Of a DNA stretch of 64,000 nucleotides, positions 50,885 through 59,019 are shown piece by piece. The number at the start of each line of letters is the position of its first letter. Within the stretch, counting starts at the first letter, position 1. This DNA is from Chitinispirillales bacterium (GTDB taxonomy: Bacteria; Fibrobacterota; Chitinivibrionia; Chitinivibrionales; Chitinispirillaceae). The position numbers and the translations under genes were made by a program. Under the pieces are notes generated by a model. That model searched no databases and had not been told where the DNA came from. It was given only the letters and a program-made list of their open reading frames with translations. The stretch lies in assembly GCA_031254105.1 (NCBI GenBank), contig JAIRVB010000021.1:124001-188000 (forward strand), given 5' to 3'.

Positions 50885-52345
50885 ATGGATGACATTATTT
50901 GGATTGATAACGGCGGTACAAAATATAAACTTGAAAAAGAACCAAATGGCAGATTAAAATCCCTTGGTCAGGGTGGTCAGGCGAAAGTTTATTTGGCGAC
51001 AGTATTGGGTGGAAAAAGGCAGGTGGCTATTAAACGATATACATCTGACGTTGATAACACAAAAAAACAGCATATTGCACGGCTTTGCAGTATAAACCCA
51101 ATAATGAAACCTAACGGCACTATTGATGATAGATATGTACTGCCGGAAACGATCATCCAGGATTTTAGAGAAGGTTTTGCATATGTAATGCAGTATGTAC
51201 CATTAAAAAAACACGGATTTCTTACGGTAAAAAACAAACATTTGTTTTCAAAATTAAACACTTCTCCAGCGGCGTTGTTGAGGGTGTTGATAAATATTTC
51301 AGAAGTATTTAATATTTTACATTGGGGTAAACACAAACAGAGCGGTGTTCTTGCGTATAAGGATTTAAACGAGGAGAATGTTTTTGTTAATCCAAATACA
51401 GGAGATATCAGGTTAATCGACAATGACAACCTTGGAGCAGCTAATCAGGGTAACATTAAAGGAACTTTCGGATACATGGCACCGGAAATTATTGACGGTA
51501 AAAAACCTGATATTTGGAGTGATCAATTTTCTCTTGCGGTTTTATTGTTCAAAGGCTTGCTTGTTGGTACTCATCCTTTTTATGGCGCAAATGCCGAGGA
51601 ACTTTGTAAAACTGGTATCAAGGAAAATGGGCTGGATGTTTATGCAAATAGATATGAAAAATCTGCACTTAACAAATGGATGCTATCCGATCCCGTTTTC
51701 ATTTTTCATCCAAAAGATTTGCGAAATAGACTTGAAAAATGTAGAGACAGCGAGTTGCGTTCAAATGCTAATACACGCAAAACCTATTGGGAGTTGCTGC
51801 CTGACGAGGTAAAAAATGCATTTATTAAAACATTCACCCAAGGTTTAGAACAAAAAACTACACGTACTCAGACAAGTGCATGGGTGAAAATTTTTAACCA
51901 ATGGTATGCAGAATTAATTCCTTGTAAATGTAACGAACTAAACTTCGCTAATACATGCTGCTATAAATGCGGCAAAACAATTGAAAAAAAAACGATACCG
52001 AAATTACATACATCGCAAAAAAAAATCGCAACACTTGCAACCACTATAGTTAATGGAATTCAGTGTAATGCGCTTACTTCAAAGAAAATTGATCTTGTAA
52101 ATGGGCAAACTATTTCAGGTAGTGATTTTGGAAATGAATTTAAGAAGTATGATATAAAAGCTATGGTTGTTTACAAAGATACAAAAAAATGTTTTTGCCT
52201 TAAAAACATTGGTACTCAAAGTTGGTATGTTCGTGATATAAACAAAAATGTGATTGAATTGACCACTGGTAAACTATTTAACTTATCTATTGTAGGGAGA
52301 AATGTTGCTTTTGTTAAAGGGATTCTTCAAGTGAAAGTACTTTGA
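50885..52345 (+). CDS. TerY-P-type protein kinase with C-terminal zinc ribbon
   Basis: A 486-residue kinase-fold protein. G-loop GQGGQAKVYLA (about 28-38) and Lys K50 (VAIKRYT) are present. The catalytic loop is atypical: AYKDLNEENVFV, with D160 and N165 kept but HRD reduced to YKD. The metal motif is IDNDN (D179-N182) instead of DFG, followed by GTFGYMAPEI. These are the forms seen in TerY-P kinases, so it is probably active. The C-terminus (about 346-363, CKCNELNFANTCCYKCGK) is a four-Cys zinc ribbon, another trait of that family. The remaining 100 residues are beta-rich and unassigned. It starts directly after the phosphatase stop. Confidence 0.87.
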   Translation: MDDIIWIDNGGTKYKLEKEPNGRLKSLGQGGQAKVYLATVLGGKRQVAIKRYTSDVDNTKKQHIARLCSINPIMKPNGTIDDRYVLPETIIQDFREGFAYVMQYVPLKKHGFLTVKNKHLFSKLNTSPAALLRVLINISEVFNILHWGKHKQSGVLAYKDLNEENVFVNPNTGDIRLIDNDNLGAANQGNIKGTFGYMAPEIIDGKKPDIWSDQFSLAVLLFKGLLVGTHPFYGANAEELCKTGIKENGLDVYANRYEKSALNKWMLSDPVFIFHPKDLRNRLEKCRDSELRSNANTRKTYWELLPDEVKNAFIKTFTQGLEQKTTRTQTSAWVKIFNQWYAELIPCKCNELNFANTCCYKCGKTIEKKTIPKLHTSQKKIATLATTIVNGIQCNALTSKKIDLVNGQTISGSDFGNEFKKYDIKAMVVYKDTKKCFCLKNIGTQSWYVRDINKNVIELTTGKLFNLSIVGRNVAFVKGILQVKVL

Positions 52346-52374
52346 TATAACAGAATATTTTGAAGGGTGATAAC

Positions 52375-53289
52375 ATGCTTTTCAAAGAAAAATTAAAATT
52401 GATTTATAATAAAGAAATTAAATCAAATCCTCACTCTCGCATACAAGACACAAAGTGGGTTAAAGGTGTTGTAGCAGACAGTTGTTGTGATGAATATCAG
52501 GATGAACGTAAAGACTTTTTTTCTGTTATAGATAATATAAACCTTTTTGAATGTTTTTCAAGTTGCACAGATGTAAATGCCGAGATAAGTAGAGTTTGGG
52601 CAAACAAACCAAAATTTGTTGATGGGGGTTACTATCTCAATATTATTGAGACGATACTTTATGTTTTAGGAAACAAATTTGATTCAAGCGATTTGGGTTC
52701 CCATCAGCAACGCTCATACTATCAACCGACAAATAATAACGACAATACTTTTGAAGACCTAAAATTTCAAAGTTTAGAATTGGAAAAATTAATATTTGCT
52801 TATATACAACAACTTAAAGAACAACACTTTTACACAGATTATGCTAAATTCAAAAATAAAACGGTTTCATCACAAAATGCGAAACAAACAAACAGATGTT
52901 CAAGGCAAAAGAGTATTACTGACGTGTATGCAAATACTCTGATTGAACTGGCAAAAAAAGAAGATGAAATATTGATTGCGTTGCGAATTGGACAGTATGA
53001 AACAGAATTGAGCGCACAGGTATTGGCTAATCTCCAGAAATTAACGATTTTTGCTCAGATACTAATGAAAGGGATGATTGCTGATTTTGAAATTAGTAGG
53101 AAAACATTTGGAGAAGCAAGAAAAAGACAAATGGCAGAAGCAGAGAATCATAAGTATGATAACTACTATTATAATAAGTTAAAACAAAATTTAAACAAAG
53201 AAAACGATATCTTTTGGGACTCTATTGAAGAACAACTAAATCGGTTCAGAGAATTTCTTTCGGAAAAGTTGGATACTGTTGCTAAATAG
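52375..53289 (+). CDS. Coiled-coil protein of unknown function, paralogue A
   Basis: About 304 residues from ATG 52375, which has GAAGGG upstream. The N-terminal half (about 1-165) has no recognised domain. The C-terminal half (about 185-304) is helical and contains ISRKTFGEARKRQMAEAE and YYNKLKQNLNKENDIFWDSI. The same pattern recurs in the next gene. I do not recognise the family. Tight placement between the kinase and DUF4407 genes suggests a substrate or adaptor for the kinase module. Confidence 0.7.
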   Translation: MLFKEKLKLIYNKEIKSNPHSRIQDTKWVKGVVADSCCDEYQDERKDFFSVIDNINLFECFSSCTDVNAEISRVWANKPKFVDGGYYLNIIETILYVLGNKFDSSDLGSHQQRSYYQPTNNNDNTFEDLKFQSLELEKLIFAYIQQLKEQHFYTDYAKFKNKTVSSQNAKQTNRCSRQKSITDVYANTLIELAKKEDEILIALRIGQYETELSAQVLANLQKLTIFAQILMKGMIADFEISRKTFGEARKRQMAEAENHKYDNYYYNKLKQNLNKENDIFWDSIEEQLNRFREFLSEKLDTVAK

Positions 53290-53306
53290 CAATAACTGGA
53301 GGTCGT

Positions 53307-53684
53307 ATGGACATAACGCAACTAACAAATCTTGATACGGCTATAACATTTAAACTACGAATGGAACATTATAAGAAAATATTGAATGCCGAAGCAATGG
53401 ATATTGATAAAAAATTAACTACGCATTCTCAGACACTAATAAACGATATGGTTTTACTTTTTGAAGAAAGCAGGGTTTCTTTTGGACAACGGCGTAAAAA
53501 GCTAATGGGAGCTATTGAAAAATGCCAGGCTGATGAGAATTGTTATAAACAATTAAAACAAACTTTGGATAAAGAATGTGAAGTCTTTTTTGATACTATT
53601 GATGAATTGCTAAACAGTTTCAACATGGCTCGCAAAAGAAGATCGGATATTGCACAAGAAGAAATTGCTAAAATATTAAGTTAA
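53307..53684 (+). CDS. Coiled-coil protein of unknown function, paralogue B
   Basis: A 125-residue protein that aligns along its length with the C-terminal half of the preceding gene product: L-R-(I/M)-x-x-Y-x-x-x-L near the start, ESRVSFGQRRKKLMGAIEK versus ISRKTFGEARKRQMAEAE, and YKQLKQTLDKECEVFFDTI versus YNKLKQNLNKENDIFWDSI. It therefore probably arose by tandem duplication of one domain. The ribosome site GGAGG lies 7 bp before the ATG. Its small, purely helical make-up suggests hetero-oligomer formation with paralogue A. Confidence 0.72.
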   Translation: MDITQLTNLDTAITFKLRMEHYKKILNAEAMDIDKKLTTHSQTLINDMVLLFEESRVSFGQRRKKLMGAIEKCQADENCYKQLKQTLDKECEVFFDTIDELLNSFNMARKRRSDIAQEEIAKILS

Positions 53685-53730
53685 TAGAATATAGTAAGTA
53701 AATAAGAACAATTAACAGAATTCGATATAA

Positions 53731-55320
53731 ATGAAAGTGCTTTCTGAATTGCGAGAAATAATTTGCCGTATCGGTGGAGCAGATCTAAAAATTTTAGAAA
53801 AATGCCCCAGCGAAGACAACAAGTTTATTGCTGTAGGAATAGGCATATTAAATACCGTTTTGTTGTCTATGATAACGATGTTTTTTGCCATACATTCGAT
53901 AGGAAATGGAATATCGTATGTTTTAATCGCTCCCATTTCTATTCTTTGGGGTTTTATAATCTTTGGTATCGACTGGGGATTAGTCACTACAATCCATAAG
54001 AAACAAAAAGCCAACGTTGTTGAAAAAATAATGGCATTCTTTGGATTTGTCTTTCGAGTGGCGGTTGCTGTTGTTATATCATTTACGGTTTCAAAACCAT
54101 TGGAAGTACTCGTTTTCAAAGACTATCTTCCTACTGCAAGACACCTGATGAAAGTGGAATATAATGAAAAATTAGATGCACCTAATGAAAAAAAAATACA
54201 AGAGTATAACGAAAAAACCTCTGATAATATAAATCAAATTGAAAAATTAGAGATTGAAAAGCAGGAAGCCCTTAAAAATGATATTGTACTTCAAGGTTTA
54301 AAAGAAAATTGGGATCGTTTACAAAAAGAGTCTGAAGAGTTTGAATCGGCAAGAGCTCAAGCGCAAAGGAACATAAATAGACTGACAGAAGAAAATAAAA
54401 ATTACAAAGATAATTTCCCAAATTGGGAAGCATACAAAAATAAAATAAATGATAATGACATTGAAGTCAGCCGACAAACTATTATTAGAAATGAAGCGCG
54501 TAGTTCAAGAGATGATCGAAGAAATAGGTTAGAGATAGCAAAGGTTGATTATAAAAAAAGAGATTCCACGATTACTGCTGATTACAAAAATCGAATTGGT
54601 AAGTATGAGGGCCAAAACCAACTATTAGGTGAATATAGAGAGCATATCTCAGAGAAGCAAATCGTTGATCGTAGAGAAAATGAGTCCATATCAATTGTAT
54701 TTGATCGTGATAATCTCATAACCAATATAATTGCTATAGGATCTCTTGAAAAATATAAAAGTGATTCTACTGCTTCACCTTTAGAACGGAAAATTGCGGA
54801 AAATGTGTTTTTTGTTCGATTGTTATTGATGATTTTGATAATGATTGTTGATATGGCACCTATTGTGATAAAATCTTTAACTAAACGCGGCCCTTATGAA
54901 GTAGAAAAAGAAAACATTGAAAAAACGAGAAATGCTGAAAGCCTTGCTGCATCAGAGAAAAGAGAAGCTGAATGTCGCGCTGAATCGGATAAGAGAAAAA
55001 CCGAGTGTCACGCTGAATCAGAAGCATATAAAAGTGTATGTTCTAAAATGACATTAATGAATGAAATGTATAAAGCAGCAATAAAAGAGCAGGTAGTTTT
55101 GGGAAAGACAACGATTGTTTTTTATAAAAATATCAATACTGTGACAAAAGAAGCATTTAATGAAATAAGAAAAATAATAAAAGAACAGGCCAATTATAGT
55201 AGTCAAGAAACGAAAGTTGATTTTAATGAAATTAATACAAAATTGGAAAAAGCATTAATCGCTTCGAAGAAGAAAATGTTAGATATGTATAATGACTTTA
55301 TTGCTGAGACAAAATCTTGA
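53731..55320 (+). CDS. DUF4407 membrane protein with long coiled coil
   Basis: A 529-residue protein. The N-terminus has the DUF4407 signature: GGADLKILEKCPSEDNKF, a membrane helix (about 33-52), then ISILWGFIIFGIDWGLV and AVAVVISFTVSKPLEVLVFK, giving three helices. A long coiled coil (about 140-345) carries high Glu/Lys content. A further helix (about 358-378, LLLMILIMIVDMAPIVI) and another charged tail with repeated (R/A)EAECRAESDKRK text follow. DUF4407 proteins are of unknown function and common near secreted or conflict-type systems in Bacteroidota. Here it is the last gene of the co-directional run and probably the membrane effector or sensor of the kinase module. Confidence 0.85.
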   Translation: MKVLSELREIICRIGGADLKILEKCPSEDNKFIAVGIGILNTVLLSMITMFFAIHSIGNGISYVLIAPISILWGFIIFGIDWGLVTTIHKKQKANVVEKIMAFFGFVFRVAVAVVISFTVSKPLEVLVFKDYLPTARHLMKVEYNEKLDAPNEKKIQEYNEKTSDNINQIEKLEIEKQEALKNDIVLQGLKENWDRLQKESEEFESARAQAQRNINRLTEENKNYKDNFPNWEAYKNKINDNDIEVSRQTIIRNEARSSRDDRRNRLEIAKVDYKKRDSTITADYKNRIGKYEGQNQLLGEYREHISEKQIVDRRENESISIVFDRDNLITNIIAIGSLEKYKSDSTASPLERKIAENVFFVRLLLMILIMIVDMAPIVIKSLTKRGPYEVEKENIEKTRNAESLAASEKREAECRAESDKRKTECHAESEAYKSVCSKMTLMNEMYKAAIKEQVVLGKTTIVFYKNINTVTKEAFNEIRKIIKEQANYSSQETKVDFNEINTKLEKALIASKKKMLDMYNDFIAETKS

Positions 55321-55438
55321 TTGTCCTCATCATCCGCAATAAGCGGCCCCTTGCCTTACCAAACATATCACGAATTACTCAAAAACATTCATCATCACTG
55401 AGACATAATATATATTAAAACTAAAATTGGAGTATATT

Positions 55439-56059
55439 TTGTCTCAACAAAAACCTGTTATTAATCGCCGCCAAAACGCGATAAATTTGATAAAAGCTCA
55501 TAATGGCTGGATTCGTATGTCTGATGCGATAAAAGCCGGTATAAATCGCCGGACGCTGTATTCGCTCAGGGATGATGGCGTTATTGAACCGGTTTCGCGA
55601 GGTACATATCGTCTTTGCGGCCAGCATTCGCTTTCAGAGCCTGACAAGGCGGCTGTGGCTCTGCGGGTACCACATGCTGTGATATGCTTGGTATCTGCGC
55701 TCTCATTTCACGAGATTACCACACAGATTCCAGGCGCGGTTGATATTGCTGTTCCTTTTGGGGCAGCGGCTCCACGCATCTCTTATCCGCCTGTGAAAGT
55801 GTACAAGCTGCGTGAGCCGTCATTTAGCGCAGGGATTACCGAGCATCTGATTGACGGCGTAAAGGTAAAAATTTACGATATGGAAAAAACCATTTGTGAC
55901 TGTTTCAAATTCCGGCGGTATCTTGGAATGGATGTTGTTTTGGAAGCGCTCAAACTCTATCGCGAGCGTAAACCGCTAAGAGTCAGTAAGCTTATAGAGT
56001 ACGCCCGTATTTGTCGGGTGGAGAAGATAATTCGTCCTTATCTTGAGGCGATATTATAA
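55439..56059 (+). CDS. AbiEi-type antitoxin / transcriptional regulator
   Basis: About 206 residues from a TTG start at 55439 with GGAG six bases upstream. The N-terminal winged helix-turn-helix (AINLIKAHNGWIRMSDAIKA, GINRRTLYSLRDDGVIEPVSR) and the following AbiEi domain (VALRVPHAVICLVSALSFHE; KIYDMEKTICDCFKFRRYLG near the end) match the type IV AbiE antitoxin family. The family normally represses its own operon and neutralises the AbiEii nucleotidyltransferase toxin encoded downstream. No AbiEii gene follows here, so this is an orphan antitoxin or a stand-alone regulator. Confidence 0.82.
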   Translation: MSQQKPVINRRQNAINLIKAHNGWIRMSDAIKAGINRRTLYSLRDDGVIEPVSRGTYRLCGQHSLSEPDKAAVALRVPHAVICLVSALSFHEITTQIPGAVDIAVPFGAAAPRISYPPVKVYKLREPSFSAGITEHLIDGVKVKIYDMEKTICDCFKFRRYLGMDVVLEALKLYRERKPLRVSKLIEYARICRVEKIIRPYLEAIL

Positions 56060-56137
56060 CAGTCTTGTTCCGGTACAGTTTAAACTGCCGCAATTTATAT
56101 TAATTATTGAAGCTGCCTGCACCAATAAAAGGATAAT

Positions 56138-57472
56138 TTGACTTTGGAAAATCAAACAACAGAGTGGAAAGAAAACTGGCATGATGAATATATGCGTACA
56201 ATTTGCGCATTTGCAAACACTTCCGGCGGCGTACTGGAGATTGGGCGGCGCGATGACGGCAAAATCACAGGCGTTGCCAATATTGCAAAACTATTGGAAG
56301 ATTTACCAAATAAAATAAAAAACGCGATGGCTATAATAGTTGATATTGATGTGCGTGAGCAAGAGGGCATAAAATATGTTGTTGTAAATGTGGGAACATA
56401 TCCGTTTCCGATCAGTTATCATGGGGTTTATTATATACGTTCCGGCAGTACCACTCAGGAATTAACAGGCAGCGCGCTTGATGAGTTTATTCTCAGAAAA
56501 CAGGGTAAAACATGGGATGGCATTCCGGTACCTTATGTGAAAGTTGATGATTTCGAGAGCGATGCGTTTAAAACGTTTCGTAAAAAAGCTATCGAAAGCA
56601 CTCGTCTTACAAAACAGGATTTGGAAATAACAGACGAGATACTTTTGAAAAATCTGAGGCTTACGGATGGCAATTACCTGACCAAAGCGGCGCTTCTGTT
56701 ATTTCATCAAGACCCTGAAAACTGGGTGCCTGGAGCGTATGTTAAGATCGGTATGTTTGAAAATGAGGCGGATTTAATTTACCAGCACGAGGTTCACTGC
56801 CCGTTAATTATGATGCCCGACAGGGTTATGGAGATAGTATATCTGAATTACTTTAAGGGTATTATCAGTTATGAGGGTATACAGAGGGTAGAAACTTATC
56901 CGGTTCCGCATTCAGCGTTTCGCGAAGCGATAATAAACGCCATTGTTCACAGGGATTACAGTACCGGCAATCCGATTCATATTCACGTTTACCCTGATAA
57001 AGTGTTAATTTACAATGACGGCAGATTACCCCAAAACTGGACTGTTGAGGATTTATTCAGCCAGCATACATCAAGACCGTATAATCCGCTGATAGCCGGC
57101 GCGTTTTTCCGCTCAGGTCAAATTGAGGCATGGGGACGGGGCATCGCAAAGATTACTGAGGCTTGTGAGTCTTGGGGTAAACAGGAGCCATTTTACCGTA
57201 TACGCCCGAATGAGGTAATGATCGGATTTTACACCGAACCGAAGTTCGGTGAAAAGTTCGGTGAAAAGTTCGGTGAAAAGTTCGGTGAAAATGAAACGCA
57301 AGCGAAAATTTTAGAAATAATGCGCCAAAATCCTGCTATCAGCGCAAAAGCCATAGGTGAAGAGATCGGTATTACTACGCGCGGAGTAGAAAAAAGTATA
57401 CGTGAATTGAAAACTGCCGGTAAAATAGAGCGTATAGGCGCGGCAAAGGGCGGTCATTGGGTTATAAAATAA
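56138..57472 (+). CDS. AlbA_2/Schlafen-type DNA-binding and ATP-binding protein
   Basis: A 444-residue protein of the 'ATP-binding protein, putative transcriptional regulator' family. The N-terminal AlbA_2 domain (residues about 5-120) has EWKENWHDEYMRTICAFANT and YYIRSGSTTQEL. A GHKL/HATPase-like domain is near 255-330 (HSAFREAIINAIVHRDYS, VLIYNDGRLP, ARPYNPLIAGAFF-like). A C-terminal winged helix (ISAKAIGEEIGITTRGVEKS) ends the protein. A run of four 12-bp repeats encodes K-F-G-E four times before it. Start is a TTG after AAAGGA. Such genes are frequent on mobile DNA and in defence regions; target unknown. Confidence 0.85.
   Translation: MTLENQTTEWKENWHDEYMRTICAFANTSGGVLEIGRRDDGKITGVANIAKLLEDLPNKIKNAMAIIVDIDVREQEGIKYVVVNVGTYPFPISYHGVYYIRSGSTTQELTGSALDEFILRKQGKTWDGIPVPYVKVDDFESDAFKTFRKKAIESTRLTKQDLEITDEILLKNLRLTDGNYLTKAALLLFHQDPENWVPGAYVKIGMFENEADLIYQHEVHCPLIMMPDRVMEIVYLNYFKGIISYEGIQRVETYPVPHSAFREAIINAIVHRDYSTGNPIHIHVYPDKVLIYNDGRLPQNWTVEDLFSQHTSRPYNPLIAGAFFRSGQIEAWGRGIAKITEACESWGKQEPFYRIRPNEVMIGFYTEPKFGEKFGEKFGEKFGENETQAKILEIMRQNPAISAKAIGEEIGITTRGVEKSIRELKTAGKIERIGAAKGGHWVIK
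57242..57289. repeat. Four exact 12-bp tandem repeats within the AlbA_2 gene
   Basis: AAGTTCGGTGAA occurs four times without interruption and encodes K-F-G-E repeats in the linker before the C-terminal winged helix. Copy number could vary between strains without breaking the frame. Confidence 0.92.
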
Positions 57473-57809
57473 TAGCACCTACCCCCGAAAACACATAAAA
57501 AGGCAGGCGCTATCTACCTTTTTATTTTTGCAGGTTATTCGCTCTGATAAATCAGTTACTTTACAAACCGTTTCCTTATCATAAGTCAAATTCCGATAAT
57601 TGCTCAAAAGTTTCATACTCCTTCCCGTCCCTTTACGCCTGTTTAAACCCGTTTATGCCCCTTTACACCCTCTTTTGACCTTATAAAACCGTATACGCCT
57701 CTTTACAACCGCATACGCCCTCATTCAACATAGACAGTAAAAAAATATCCATTTTTCCTATTGACCGGCCACTTGTTTAATGATTTGTTTTGATAAAAAG
57801 GAGCAGAAA
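57473..57809. other. Intergenic region with degenerate pyrimidine-rich repeats
   Basis: About 337 bp. Between about 57621 and 57724 a loose 10-14-base unit (TTTACGCC, TTTATGCCCC, TTTACACCC, TATACGCC, CATACGCCC) recurs on the + strand. No gene is visible. Confidence 0.5.
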
Positions 57810-58770
57810 ATGTCGGTGAATGTCGGTATGCCGGAATATAGGGAAGATTGCGAAACGGGTATTGTCGAACACTGCCTGACCGAAAGACAGAAGCGTTTTG
57901 TTGATTTGTTTATTCGTACTGGCAGCGCGATTAAGTCTGCGCTTGAAGCTGGGTATAGACAGCGTCTTCACGCTTCTCTTCAATAATGAAGAGCGTATGA
58001 TCGAACTCTACAACGCTCTTTTTAACACACACTACGGCCCTGATACCCCAATAGAGATAACAACGCTTGAAGAAGCAATATACAGGAATGTAAAAAATGA
58101 TGTTTCGTTCGTAATTGACGGTAAAGTTGTTATCCTTATAGAGCATCAATCCACAATAAACGAGAACATCCCTTTGCGGATGGTCTCTTACGCGGCGAGG
58201 GTTTACGAAAAACTGTACGGCGGCAAAGATAAATACCGCAAGGAACGGATGCAGATTCCGCACTGTGAGTTTATCGTTTTATACAACGGGGCAGAGGATA
58301 TTCCCGATGATCACACATTCAGCTTGTCGGATATGTATATTAAGAGCAGCAAGAAAAACCCGATGGGAAAACTTGAGCTTGAGGTTAAAGTTTTAAATAT
58401 CAATAAAGGGCGCAATGTTGAGATAGCGAAGAGGAGCAAAACGCTTTCAGATTACGAAACGTTCATAGCTGTTATTCGTAAGCATCAAAAGAAAACAGAT
58501 AATTTAGACGAAGCGGTAAAACTTGCAGTAAAAGAGTGTATTAAACGTAGTATCTTAAAAGGATTCTTACAAACCCACGCGACGGAGATTGAGGATATGA
58601 TTTTTGGAGAATGGGATAGCGCAGAAGAGTTGAAGGTAGCCAAAGAAGAGGGCAAGAAAGAGGGAGTCATTGAGCTTGCCAGACTCATTCAAAAAGGCGT
58701 TCCCTTACCGGAAGCCATGAAAAAACTTGGCATAAAACCCGTGAGAAAAAATAGTAAAAAAGAAAGCTAA
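57810..58770 (+). pseudogene. Frameshifted Rpn-type nuclease with terminase-small-subunit-like N-terminus
   Basis: The first part (57810-57986, AAGGAG before the ATG) reads ...GIVEHCLTERQKRFVDLFI then GSAIKSALEAGY, which resembles the N-terminal helix-turn-helix of phage terminase small subunits. At about 57945-57960 the message shifts frame. The rest, to 58770, is an Rpn/PD-(D/E)XK 'transposase-like' nuclease: DSVFTLLFNNEERMIELYNA, NDVSFVIDGKVVILIEHQST (the D-x-n-E-x-H/Q core), HCEFIVLYNGAED and the usual C-terminal EEGKKEGVIELARLIQKG. Rpn proteins promote RecA-independent recombination. The shift would stop normal translation, so this is a pseudogene unless programmed frameshifting occurs. 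Confidence 0.72.
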
Positions 58771-59019
58771 TTCTCAGACCAAACCTGTTATCTACATACC
58801 GGCACAAGGACAGTCTACGCAGCGCACAGAGGATACAGTTTAAGAGACCGGAATCACCCAAAGGCCACGTTGACAAATCAGCCACTACAAATCCACTACA
58901 GTTGCATAGTATTGTGTAGTATTTTAGGGTAGTGGCAGTTGAATAAGTAAAGGAAACAAGAGAGCTTTGCATTTCTGTATATCTTTATTTATCAATGTGT
59001 TACTAACCTTAATCGTGGT
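58771..59019. other. Intergenic region before the right ORF6N remnant
   Basis: About 250 bp with no gene or repeat that I can support. Confidence 0.4.

Noticed and set aside
48255-55320. Complete tellurite-resistance (Ter) operon
   Set aside because: vWA, PP2C and kinase genes fit a TerY-P triad, but no TerB, TerC, TerD/Z or associated biosynthetic ATP-grasp genes are present.
57621-57724. CRISPR or integron-like array
   Set aside because: Units are 10-14 bases, degenerate and without spacers.
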